Below, in pieces: positions 1 through 12,300 of a stretch of 13,401 bases of DNA. Within the stretch, counting starts at the first letter, position 1; each line of letters begins with the position of its first letter. The notes beneath the pieces were generated by a model. It ran no database searches. It worked only from the letters and a program-made list of their open reading frames with translations, and was not told the origin of the DNA. The DNA is from Goniomonas avonlea (Eukaryota; Cryptophyceae; Goniomonadida; Goniomonadaceae). The position numbers and the translations under genes are program-made. The DNA lies in NCBI GenBank assembly GCA_003573635.1, contig QUTJ01031608.1, positions 1 through 13,401 on the forward strand, written 5' to 3'.

Positions 1-1
1 C

Positions 2-3000
2 GTGCGGGTGTCGACACTGATGCAGGCGTTGACGTTCTCGAGTGGGAAGGTGAGCGGCGTTGTGGTGTCGAACAGCGTGGGCACGGGTGGCGTGAGTGTG
101 ACTGTGGTGGGGTCGAGCCTGGGCGAGTGGGAGCGCAGCGGGAAGGGACGGGTGGGTGGCACTGAGTGCGAAAGCACTGTGTGGCTCGCGGAGTCGGGTG
201 TGGTCTGCAAGGTTGCTGCTGGGTGTGTTGGTGGTTTGGGAGCGCCGTTGTCGGTTTCCTTGCTCCCTTCTGTTGGGACGCTGGGCTCTGCGATAAGCCA
301 CGACGGGCCTGGGGTGAGCAGCGTGTCGCTGCTGCGAACACCCAGTTCTGGTTCGGTGTTTGTGACTGTGGTTGGAGCTGCTTTCGGGCGCACAGATCGC
401 ACCTCCCGTCTGTGTTTCGGACGAAGCCGCAGCGAAGGTACACTGTGGGTTTCCGATAGCAGTGTACGTTCCAGGTTGAGCTTTGGTACGTCGCGTGTCC
501 TGGCTGATCGAGCCGTGATCATGAGTCTAAGATCTATCGTTGGTACAGCTGTTGCCCTTCTCAGCTATTCTGGCCGTCTTATGGCTGTGCATGGCACCAA
601 CGGTCCGACAACTGGCGCTTTGAGTGTCACAGTCCTAGGCTCTGGCTTTGTTCGCGCGAGTGGGTCAATGTTGATCCGTCTGGGGCATTGTGCTAGCGCT
701 GCCACAAGCTGGACAGCTGACTCTGCTTTGAGCTGCAAGAGGATTGCGGGAGCTTCGACCTCCCTCAGCATACGCGTTACCGTTGGTGCCCTGATAACTC
801 TGAGCTCGGTAATGACGTTTGATGTTCTGTTATTCCGCGCTGCCATGTCTTGGAACTCTGTTTGCACGGGTGCAACCAGCGTCACTGCGGTCGGATCTAG
901 CGTTGGCACGGTGGGGAGGTCTCTGCGAGCACATTTGGGCTTGACGGTGCCGGGTTCAACCCTCTGGCTCTCGGACAGTTCTGTACGCTGCAAGGTCCCC
1001 TCAGGGGTCCCTGGGGGCTCCCGTCTCATTCTGTCGCTGGTCCTGCAGCGTGGCTCCGCTCCTGCGTCGTTTTCCATAAGCGCTTTCCACAGTGGTGTCC
1101 ACGGTCTTTGTTCCTCTTGCACCGCGGCCTCGAGCGTGACTGTGATCGGCAAAAGCTTTGGTCATCACGGCTCGAGCGTTGACTTGCGTCTGAGAGGTTC
1201 CGGGTTTCGGGGAACCGAGTGGGTCTCGGACAGTAGCATTCAGGCGAAAGCGTCTCCATTGCACCGAGTCGCCGACCGCCTTGCGCTTACGACCCAACAA
1301 GTTGCTAGTACTTCTGTGTCACTGTTCACCGCATGTTCTCCCGCGCTGAGCAGCGTGGTACCCACCAACCTGGCTGCCACTGGTGCAAGCAGCGTCACAG
1401 TCGTCGGATCCGGTCTCGGCCAGTATGCCACTTCCCATGCTCGTCTCACAGGCAGCGCGTGTGCTTTAACAGCTTGGAATGCCGACAGTGCAATCCGGTG
1501 CAAGTCGCCGCTCGTTGCTGTCGCCCAGTTCATCGTTGCTGCTACACTGAGTCAGCTGCGCTCGTCCTTGGTGTTCGCCACAAGGCTGCCAACACAATTG
1601 ATGAGCAGTGTCGTGGTGGACAATAGTCCAAGCACAGGCGCTGCTAGTGTCACCGTTCTTGCGATGTCGTTGAGTTCCCGACACGGGAGCTTCCTTGTGC
1701 GTTTCGCAGTCACGGGAGCGGAGTGCAGTGCCTGGTGCTCTGATTCCGCGATAACGGCCAAGTCAGCCGCTGGGAGCCAGCCGTGCGTCACTGTTGGAAT
1801 GAGCCTCGGTTATGTCTCCTCCAGGGTAAGCACCATAACGTATGACCTCGCCACACCTGTCTCTGGTGCGTTTGCGTTGGGCTACCCCATCACCACCATC
1901 CACGCTACGTGTCCGCTTGCGTCACAACCCGCCTGGCACACCGGGCTGTCTTACGAACTCACAACTGTCCCAACCATTGCCTCGGGTGTTGCCGCTACTG
2001 GGGCGGTGCGAATCACACTTGTCGCCACGAACGTGGGCAGCGGTAGCAGCCCTGGAGCCAAGTTAGGAAGAACGCGCTGCGAGCTGTCTCTGTGGACATC
2101 GGATTCTTCGTTGCGCTGTCGAGCTTCCAGTGGTATCCAAGCCGCCGCCATCATTCTGTCAGTTGGGGCGCCATTCACCAATTCGAAGACAAATGCATTG
2201 TCGTACACCAAGGTGGCTCCGAAGTGGGTTGGGCAACAGACTTGTAGTCTTGCGCTCGTCACCGGGGCCGTCAGTGTCACCGTGTTGGGTGTCGCCTTTG
2301 CCAGATTTGAGACCACGCCACGTGCGAGGTTTGGTTCTTCTGCCTGTACTGGCACAAAGTGGATATCGGACACGTCAGCGCTGTGCTTGGCTGCTGGACG
2401 GCACAGGTTGGAAGCATCGTCTGGAGCCGCAGTCACTGTTGGAAGATTATCTGAGTCCACTCTTTCGTCCGCGCTGCTGTTTCCCCTGCCAGCGCCCGGT
2501 GCGCTGCCGAGCCGCCTGCTACCTGGTTCTGGGTCTGTCAGCGTTACAGTCGTCGGGGGTCATCTTTCAGCAGTGAACCCGACCCCGCTGGTGCGGGTTG
2601 GCCAATCAAGCAGCGAGAGCACTTCCTGGATTTCGGACACCTCTCTCCGATGCACTGGTGCCGCAATGGCCCTTCCGAGCGCGAACGTCGCTGTTACGCT
2701 TTTCCTCCGGACTGCATCCGCCACTGCGTTGTTGACAATTGACTCGATGTTGCGATCGGCTGGGAACACCGCCTGCACGGGAGCTGCTTCTGTCACTGTC
2801 GTAGGTGCTTCTTTCCCGCCTCGCACCTCTTCTTCCCGGATTGCCGCAACTGGAGTAGAGGGATCTCGCTGGCGATCTGACAGCTCGGTTGTCTGCAAGC
2901 CGTCAGGCATGGCGAGCTCGGTGGCTGTTTTTGCGCTGACAGTGCAAGGGTCACCGCGATGCCTCACCGGGGCGGTGTCGTTCGACCTGCCCTGGCCCTC

Positions 3001-6000
3001 TCTGCCACCGGTTGGCTCGAACACGGGCGCGGTGTCCGTGTCCCTCCTTAGCCGCGGCTTTGGAGGCACCGAGGCTTCCGTTGCTGTGCGTTTTGGAGGC
3101 ACAGGCTGTGAAGCATCACGCTGGCTGAGTGACACCAGCCTTGCTTCTCGAGCACCCCACACCCTTGGGACGGGGTCGATCTGCACAACCTTTGCAGGCA
3201 GCGTCTATGCGACATTCGCGCAGGCAGTCCTGCTGCCGGCCCCTGCGCAGACCGAACGCCGCAACATGGGCAACACGGGTGGAACAAGTGTCACTGTCGT
3301 GGGTATGCGCCTTGGGCACGCAGCTGCCTCGACTCGGCTTCGACTTGGTCCCTCTGCGTGCGCCGCGACAGTTTGGCTCGCCCACACGTCGGTGACGAGC
3401 AAGTCCAACAGGCCAAGTCTCAAAGTATCAGCGATCCTAGTAACAGTCGTTCTTCAAACTGGGAGTGCCACAGTGTCGCTCTCGGCCTATCCTCATAGTC
3501 TACTCGCGCTGCAGCCCAACTTCCCTGGGACAGGTGCGACACAGGTGACAGTTGTCGCATCAGGTCTCGTCTCGAGCTGCTCCGGCCGAGTCTCTTTCCA
3601 TGGCACGGGATCCGAAGCGACACTGTGGACCTCGGAGACATCGGTGCGAGCGCGTGTGCCGACTGCGACTGCCACTGGCCCACTGGCGGTGGCTGTCACA
3701 CTCAAGCGCTGGGTCCTGACTGCCACTCACGGTGTCAGCTTTGACACCCCGACCCCCAAGCTACTGGCACAGTTGAACGGACCGTCGACTGGAGCGACCG
3801 TTGTGACTGTCCTAGGGTCGAGTCTGTACAGACTTCAGTCCCACGCGCGATTGGGTCGGACCGTCGCGGGCACCTGGTCGTGGAGTTCGCAGACCTCGCT
3901 CAGTATACGTGCCAACGCAGGAGTGGGTGGCTTGTCTGGCCTGTCCCTGGTGCTCACTGCTGCAACCGGTGTCTCACCATTCACCGCTGGTTTCTCGTTG
4001 GATGCCATGGTCTGCAGCGTCGGGCCGAGTCCGAGCAACGTTCCCTTGACAACAGGTGTCAGTGTGACTCTCGTTGGCACAGGCGCCGGTCTGACAGACT
4101 TCAGCGTGCGAGCTCGCCTAGGTGCTACTGGCTCAGCAGCCTCCGCCTGGGTCTCTGAGTCAACTTTGCTGTGCAAGTCGATCTTGGTGCTGCCGTCTGG
4201 TCCAGCGATGGCCATCACCGCCGTACAGCGAGTGTGCCTGGCTGCGCTCGCGGCTTCGGTCGACACTCTTTCACTGTCAACAGTGCGCGGCAACGCTATG
4301 GCCACTGGGAGCCTCTCTGTAACTGTGCTCGGCGCGTCCCTCCGAAACGCTGCCTTGTCCGTTAGAGCCTCGCTCGGTGGCACGGGGTGTCAATCTGTGC
4401 TGTGGTCCTCAACCACCGCGCTGCACGCCAAACTGGCGCCCAGTGGTCGATGGCGGGGCTCGGCTCTTGTGATCACCGGCGGTCAGGTCACGTCGACGCT
4501 CGTCCACAGCCTGACGTTTCCGCACCCCTTGCTCAGCCACAGGTTCCGCACGAATGTTGTCGCGACGGGGGGCGTCGTTGTCACTCTGGTGGGACGAAGC
4601 TTCTGCGAGGCCCGTCAGTCAGTCGGGACCCGGTTCCACTCCACGGCTGCAGCCTCCACGGTCTGGGTGTCGGACTCATCGCTGCAGTGCCGCTCCGCTG
4701 CAGTGATCCCACAGTTTCCAGGGCGTCTCATCGCGACCCTGCAGATGTCACTCAGCTCTTCGATCTTCTCAGTGGACTCGCCTCATCTGGACGCAGCGCA
4801 AGGATGCCTCACTCCCACCACTGGTGCGACATCGGTGACCTTGGTTGGCGCCAGACTTGGCTCAAGCGGGTCTAGGACACCCACGGCTCGATTTGACGGC
4901 AGCGCCGGTGAGGCGTCCGTCTGGGTTTCGCACACCTCGATTGTTTCGAAGATGCCTCTTGGACTCTTGCGTGTCGGCACGGCGACTGTGTCTGCTGTCT
5001 TTGCCGCACCTGCGCTTGTGGCATTGACATGCTCGTCGGAGGTGTGGTTGAACGACGCTATGCCTTCGAATGTAGCCGTCACGGCAAGTCTCTCGGTGAC
5101 TGTGGTTGGCTCAGGATTTGGAGGGACTCAGCGCTCGAAGACCGTGAGGTGGCGTGGCACGTCCTGCGCCGCATCGTCCTGGACTTCGGAAACATCAATC
5201 CGATGCCGTACCCCCAGACACGCTTTGACCTTCACCGGCGCTTCTGTTGTCGCGACCGTTGCGGGTGTATCAACCACCGGCAGCCCTTCTTCGTATGACG
5301 AGGTGTTCTGGGTCCAGCCCAGGAGCGTGTCTGCCCGCAACTGCATGACGACAGGAGCAGCGAGCGTGACCATGATTGGCTCGGCTCTCGCTCACTCCAC
5401 GAGGGCACGCCAAGGGCGCACGGCACTCGAGACAGCCGGGTGGGTGTCAGTGACCTCAATTGTTGGCAAACTCCCTCATGGTGTGGTCGGCGATCCCGTC
5501 GTCCTTACGGCCGCCAAGTACTCCGGCAGCTTGTCCGAAGCGTTTTCATACGACTCCCCACAGCTGACCTCCGCTTCACCTTGGGTAGTTATCTCAACGG
5601 GCAGTCGCTCAGTGACAATCACCGGTCGGGGGGTCGGCAGCACGGACGCCTCTCGACTGCTGCGGGCCGGTGGGACGGTTGCTGAGGCGACTCGCTGGGA
5701 AAGCGACTCCTCGATTGTTGCCAAGCTCGGGGCTCAACACCCCAGCGTGCTCTTGGGCGTGTTGCCCATTGTCGCCTCCATATTCACCAGCACCGCCGTG
5801 GGCCTGTTCACCTACGTTGAAGCGAAGATCGGGTGGGCCAGCAGCGTTGTGCAGTCGAATATCCCGGTCACTGGTAGCATCAGCGTGACCGTCGTTGGAA
5901 AGCGGCTGGAGCCACTCACTACAGTCCACCTCGGTCGCACGCATGCTGCGGCCTTGGGCTGGACCTCCACCACCTCGGTTCGTTGCTTGAGTGCTGCCTC

Positions 6001-6346
6001 GGGCATGCCCCACGGGCACGTCGTGATAACTGTGGACTCAATTCGTAGCACTTTCCAAGACGCAACCTCCCACGACGCGTGGCAGGCCACTCGCCTTGTG
6101 ATGCCGAACACGCCAACGACTGGCTCGGTCCAAGTTACCGTCGTAGGTGTTGGTTTTGGCGACGTTGCTTCGCCCTCTTCGTCACTTCGCGTCGGCGCCA
6201 CCACCTCGCAAGCTTCCTCATGGCGCTCCAGCACCTCTCTCGCCTGCAAATCACCTGCGGGCGGCTCGTTGGTTTCCGGTCCTGCACTGGCGATCACGCA
6301 TGCGGGCACACCGCGGTTGACGGCAGTGCCACTCTCGTACGATGAG
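2..6346 (+). repeat. Array 1: 24 tandem TIG-like units of about 85 residues
   Basis: Each unit runs: a linker ending in T-G, a strand like SVTVVG, then G-x-x-F/L-G, a variable stretch, R-x-G, a segment like T-x-C-E-x-T-x-W-x-S-D-S-S-V-x-C-K, a hydrophobic strand, then S-Y-D-x-P. The SVTVVG-equivalent strand begins at 95, 353, 623, 878, 1133, 1391, 1646, 2009, 2273, 2540, 2789, 3035, 3287, 3542, 3800, 4061, 4316, 4577, 4832, 5093, 5363, 5609, 5882 and 6131. Spacing is 82-91 codons except for one gap of 121 (1646 to 2009). The Trp is present in all 24 units. The length and strand pattern match the IPT/TIG immunoglobulin-like fold. Units are well diverged from one another by eye, so this is an old expansion. 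The array is cut by the left edge, so more units may lie upstream. Such rods usually act as spacers or adhesion surfaces; that role is inferred. Confidence 0.88.
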
Positions 6347-9300
6347 ACTTGGGTGCTTGTCGCGCCTCTGAGTGCCCTTTCGTTCGGCGGGGCAACCTTG
6401 CAGCTGTCTGGATCCAATCTACAGCCGAGCTCCAACTGGACTTGCGTGTTCGCTGCTGCGGGAACGGAGATGGTGACAGCTGCAGTCTGGATTTCAGATA
6501 CGAGCATCACCTGCACCACACCAGCCTGGGGCAGCGCGAATGAAGCCAGGACTGTGACAGTGACTCTCCGTCGATCAGAGATTCCTGTCGCGGCCCTAGC
6601 AGGCCGGGCTCAGTTGGTGCTGCTTGACTCAATCAAGTTTGTTGAGCCCACTCGAACGGTTGTAGGCGGTGACACTGTGTTGACTGTTGCCGGCGACGGA
6701 TTTAGCCGAACTGGCTATAGCTGTCGTTTTGTTTCATCGGGACAGTCGTTGACCACCGTTGCCACCACGCTCTTCCCGACCATCCTAATCTGTCCAGTGC
6801 CATTGTTGGCGATCGGTAGGTATAACGTCAGTGTGACGAACGGGGGCGCTTCTGTGGCCTCAAGTTGGGGCAGCGCCGCTCTCGCTTTCCGAGTGCACGA
6901 ACTGTGGGAGGCGCTCGTGCCGACGTCCGGTGCAGCAAACGGGGGCACTCTCCTCCGCCTCTCGGGGAACTCGTTTGACCCGGCTGTCGCATACCTTTGT
7001 GGTTTCGAGTTCAGCGACGGCACCTCGCTGGCGGTGAACGCGACCGTTGTGTCCTCGAGTGTCGTCACTTGTCTCACGCCGGATCGGGTTGGCTTCGCCC
7101 TGGTGTCGCTGCTGCGTGTGGGAAGTATTCCCATTCCAGTCGCGGGCTCGTCCGCCACCTCGATTGCCTTCAAGTACATGCCGTCGTGGGTCGGTATCAG
7201 CCCAACCACAGGCCTTGCTAGCGGTGGTGCCATTGTTGCCATTACTGGTGCTGGTTTTCACAACAGCTCACAGTTTGTGGTGCACCTCATCGCTGGTTCG
7301 TTGCTCATGCTGGTTCCAGCTCGCCTTGTCAGTCACAACCTGATGGAGTTTACCACTCCTGCCTGGGGTTCGTTGTATCAGGCGACAACGGTGGAGGTGA
7401 GCCTCGTGGAGGGTTTTTCCAAGGTGATGCCGGTCGATGGGCTTCCACACTATTTCACTTTCCACCCCGCGATCTCTGATCTCATCCCTCACTTCCCTGC
7501 ACCTGGGCCCGGGGCGATTCTGGTCACCGTGGTCGGTTCCGGGCTGCAACGGGACTCTTCCAGCTACACGTGCCAAGTCGGAAGTGTAACCATCCCGGCA
7601 GCGCCGCTGAGCGCATCGCAGCTCGTGTGCTCTGTGGACTGGGGCAACTATCCTGGTGGCGCCTTTAACCTCAGCGTGTGGGACAGCGCTCTCAAGATCA
7701 ACAGCGCCGGTGCTGACACCACAATTGTGTTCTCCTCCTCGTTCATGTTTGCCAGGCCAACTCAGGCCAGGCTATCGGGCGGGACTGGAGTGGCCGTGAC
7801 TGCTCTGAGTCTGGACCCTGCACAGCAATATGTGTGCGTCGTTACCTCTGGCTCTGCCGTCCTGCTCTCAGCGCCAGCGTTTCCGCGGCACCCAACCACA
7901 CTCCTCTGCCACAGCCCACCTTGGACCCAGCCAATCGCTCCGGGTGTCAGTATCTTCGGAAACTTTTCGGTGCAACTGCACCCGTCCGGAACCACAGTGT
8001 TCAGCCCAGACCCGGTTGCTCAACCCTTTGAGCTCTTCCAGGCGAAGGTCTCCCCCTCAGTGGGATCGTCCATGGGCGGCGATCAGGTTTTGATCACTGT
8101 CGACGCAGACCTTGACCTGTGCACAACGGACCTCACGTGCGTGTTCTCGGCCTCAGGAAACTCGATGTCGTCGGCCTCCACTGGCGCCCTCTCGCTGACC
8201 TCGCTGCAGTGCACCCTGCCACCCTGGGGTCTTGTGTTCGCCGCAGCCATTGTGAATCTCACCGTTGCGCTGAGTGGCACACTGTTGCCCGAAGTGCACC
8301 CGCTGACATTTGTTTTTGTTGAGGACGTATTTGCGTTCACGCCAACCTCTGTCCTGGCATCAGGCGGCGAGATTGCTGTGATTGGAACCGGCTTCGACGC
8401 GGCGGTTCCAGGGCTGTACCAGTGTCGACTGTCCTGCCTCAAGACTGGCGCCAGCGTGATTGCAGGCGCAGAAGTTCTGGATGCTGGTGTTTTGCGAGTG
8501 GCGCTTCCCCCTTGGCCCTTCACCTTGTGCTCGCTGACACTAGCTATGAGTCGAACCGACACTACGCCTGCCTTGTGGAAACCGTTTAAAACGAAGTTAG
8601 TCATGCAACCAGTGGTGACCGGCGTGTACCCAAACTCCTCGGCTGAACTGCAACCAGATTCTCCCTGTGTGTTCCATGGGTTCGCTCTGGAGACTGGCGA
8701 CAACATCCAATATCAGTTCGTTTTTACCTCGGTGTTGCTGGCTGTGAGCACCCCATGGGTGCCCGCGTCCACCCCGACGACTCTGGCCTGCCCACTTCCT
8801 GACTGGCCGTTTGCTGCGGCTTTCACTCAGGTGGAAGTGTTCACCAAAAATGTGAGGGACCAGGTTGTCTCCCAAGTTTCCTCCATCGGCGCGCTGCGCT
8901 TCAAGTTCGAGGAGTTTTGGCGGAGCGCCACCCCGACCTCCGGACCTGTAACTGGTGGCACTGTGCTTGAGTTCAGAGGAGGCGGGCTCGATTCGTCCAG
9001 CACTTTGTACTCTTGTGAGTTCTTTGGTGCCATGGGCCACCTCAGTACGCCGGCCACAGTCACACCCACCATACTCACCTGCACGACTCCGCATTGGCCG
9101 TACCCTGCAGGAAACGTGTCACTTGGGCTGCGCCGAGGCGGTGCCGCAGTGTTGGGTCCTCCTCAGGGTGCAGAGTTCGAATTTTTGCCAGTGGTGGCTG
9201 CTCCTAGCGTCTCCTCCGGCCCTGCCACCGGGAACACGACCATTGATATCGCTCTGATCGGTCTGGATCCGGCCTCCACAGATTTGTTCCTCTGCCGATT

Positions 9301-12300
9301 CTCTGAACCCGGAGCGGGCTACAGCCTGGATTCGCTTTCCGTCCTTCCGCATCGAAACGCCTCGGCGCTGCGGTGCGTGACCCCCAACTGGGGCAAGACG
9401 TTTCCTGCGAGTACGACTGTCGTGGTGGTGGAACGTGCGGGGCTGCTGACGCGCACACCGCTGCTTGTCCTCGGTGACGCCCCCCTACAGTTTGCCTTCT
9501 TGCCCGTGCTGTCCAGCGTCGCAGGTTCTCGAGGACAGGCCACAGGGGGCACGACCTTGTGGTTCAGAGGCAGTGGGTTTAGTGACAGTGTTGCGTGTGT
9601 TTTCACTGGCTCGGGTGGGCGCAGTGTCCAGGCGCCTGCCACAGCCCACACGGCGAGCAATGCGAGCTGCTTGTCGCCTGCGTGGCCTCACTCCGCTGAG
9701 TCAGTGAACCTCAGTTTTGTCAGCCACGGTTCGGCCCTAACTGCAGACGCCACCTTTGAGTACTACGAGGTGGCTCGCACACTCTCTGTTCTCGTAGTGG
9801 GTGGGAGCGGAGGCACCCCGGTTGTGGTTGGGGGCGTGGGGTTCGTCTCGGACTTCTCTTACACCTGCCGGTTCTCAGCGACTCTAGACGCGAGTCTGAA
9901 CGTAGCTGTGGCGTGCGTTGCTGCTTCGCCGAAGACGGTCCGGTTCTTCTCTCCTGCCTTCAGCTTTGGCGACATTGTTTCCATGCAGTTGGAAATGTTT
10001 AAAGGATTTCAGCCCGTGGCAACACCGCTGCCCCTGTACATGTCGTTTGTGACCCTGCCGGTAGTGACTGCGGTCGAGCCGAGCGCGGCTCCTTTTACTG
10101 CCTCCACCGTTGTAACGATCACTGGGACCCAGTTTGGGAACGATACCGCCTCTCTCATTGTCACTATCGGTGGGGTTGCCTGCCGCGAGCTGTTGATCAT
10201 TGCGAAACCGCCGACCCTGGTGTGCACTGCCCCGCCTGGACGCGGGAGCTCTCATGCTGTGCTTGTCTCGCGAGAAATCCAAGGAACTTCTTTGACGTCC
10301 ATCACAAACCCTGCTGCAACTTTCTCGTATCTCGAGGCGGCGCCTGTAGCATTGTTTTGCTCTTTCGCGGGCTCTGGTGAGAGGTTGCAGTGTGGCTTCG
10401 ACTCCAGGATTGCACAGTTTCCTACTATGCGAGCTTGCTCGAGCTTCTTCTCACAAGAGACTATGCGCCTTCTCGGGGCCGGAGCTCGCTGCCTTTGGCC
10501 AGACGAGTTGACTCTCAACATCTTGCTCGGCCACTCTCAGCGAATACAGGTCGGCGACACTGTTTCGTTTTCCCCCGGCGCAATTCGCAAAGCTGAAGCA
10601 ATGTCGGAAGCAGCGTCAAGCAGCGTGCTCGTGACAATGGACCTCGTCGACCCCTCTGCCGCCCCTCTTCCAGCGGTGCAGGTCCCTGACGACGTCGCTC
10701 CCTGCGGCGCATTGCTGCTTGACGCTGCTGCCAGCACAGGCGGCGGTGGCCGCTCCATGTCGTTCACTTGGCAGCTCACAGCGCTTGGCAACCATACCAC
10801 CTCTTGGACCCTCGCGGGCCCGTCTGTGAGCCTCCCAGCTTGGGTTATCCCTGCCGGACCCCTGGCATGGCAGGTCATTATCGCAAACTTCCTTGGGCGT
10901 TCAGCTTCCGCTTCAGGGCAGATCACCCGATTGCCGGACGAACGGACCACTGGGCTGATCGTGTCGATTGCTGGGGGGAGCCCTGTCGCTGCTGCTCAAG
11001 GTGGGCGTGTTACTGTGCGTGGCGTTGTGCGTCGGTTCGACTGTACTGAGGCGGGCGGCGAGAGCGGCAGCCCCAGTGGAACAACGTTTTTGTGGGAGTT
11101 ACGTGGGGCCGGTGAACTCGTTGTCTGGACGGAAGTGCGCGCACTGCCCACTGTCTCCCTCCCCCTGGATCAACTCCCGGCTGGAAAGTACACGCTCGTT
11201 TTGACTGTGACACAGCCGCTGTCCTTGTCCTTGTCCTTGTCAGCGAGCGGCGCTTTTGTTCAAGGGCAGGCAAGGATTTCACTCCTGGTGGCTCCTGCAC
11301 CGCTCCGTGCCTGCATTGCTGGCGGCGATCGAACCGTGTCGGCCTCATCTGACTTGCTGCTGAGCGCTGCGTGCTCGTCCTTAGGCAACAGCTTCGCCGT
11401 CAACACTTGGAACTGCGCAAGCGACACCAATGGCGCCTGTCGGGAGCTGCTGCCTTGGCCCGCAACAAGCCCCCAGCTTCGCCTCTTCACTTCCCGACTC
11501 CAGTCCATTGCTCGACGCGAGCCTGTGGTGCTGGTGTTCGACCTCGTGGTATCTAGCGGCGAGCAGCGATCACAGGCCTCTGTTGCTATCACCGTCTATA
11601 ATCCTGCCGTATCAGTGACAGCGGTTGCGATTGCGACACCGCTGCCGGACAAGGTTAATGCAGGGAGCCATCTAACTGTGGTGGCCACGGGTGCTGGTCC
11701 CTGTTCCTGGGCAGCTGCGACTGCCGCAGGGCCGCTAAACGTCGATGACCGGTCTCTGGTGGCGAGCCACGTCGGCGCTTGCAATCTTGTCCTCAAACCC
11801 GGGTTTCTTGCCAATCTGGAGGGCATGCGGTTCACGGTTTCGGTGTCGACCCGCTCGTCAGATGGCTTTGGGCAGGCCTCCGTATCGAGCGTGGTCAACG
11901 TCCCTCCGTCTGGTGGGATGTGCGAGGTGACGCCCACGATCGGGTTCGAGCTCACCACCTTGTTTTCTGTCTCGTGCTTTAACTGGGAGGACTCTGACGG
12001 AGACCTTCCCCTGTCCTATGGTAACCAGCTGTGCTTCGGCTCCCCCAGTCAGTGCGCTTCGAGCCCTGAGGGAATAAGTTTTAGCTCCAGGCGACGGCGC
12101 GAGCCAGCGCGAATACGACGACTCGTTTTCTCGCCGCAGGGCACTACGCTCATCGCGACTGTGTACGACGCGCGAGACGACCCGACGCATGTGGTTGTGC
12201 CTGTCTCGGTTCTCCCGGCCGCCACCACCAGCACAGCGACCGAACTCGCTGCAGCGTCAGAGAGCCTAATGCAGTTGGACTCTGATGCCGGCTTGAACCT

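Larger units (their letters stand above)
10343..12220 (+). other. REJ (receptor for egg jelly) module
   Basis: The module spans residues of about 3448-4073. It opens with an F-C-S-F-A-G-S-G block and a Cys/Trp-containing stretch ending in G-D-T-V-S-F-S-P-G near 10553-10580. Next comes A-P-C-G-A-L-L-L-D-A-A-A-S with G-G-G-R-S-M-S-F-T-W-Q near 10700-10773, the usual REJ entry segment. PKD-like beta strands follow. Near 11903-11923 is P-P-S-G-G-M-C-E-V, followed by F-x-V-S-C-F-N-W-E-D-S-D-G-D-L-P-L-S-Y, the most diagnostic REJ signature. REJ modules are known from polycystin-1, sea urchin sperm receptors and many protist polycystin-like proteins. They form a large ectodomain that usually precedes a GAIN/GPS region. 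Ligand or partner is unknown here. Confidence 0.86.

Noticed and set aside
1826-2049. Strong donor-like GGGTAAGC at 1825-1830 suggesting an intron in array 1
   Set aside because: The first AG downstream is at about 2040. Splicing there would remove 215 bases, break the frame and delete the unit 8 strand. The coding pattern is continuous across the site.
565-6519. Many antisense reading frames of 70-235 codons with a recurring T-V-T-L-x-A-P-V peptide
   Set aside because: The recurring peptide is the reverse-complement shadow of the sense-strand linker plus SVTVVG strand. It repeats with the same period of about 255 bases. Absence of stops follows from GC-rich codon use.
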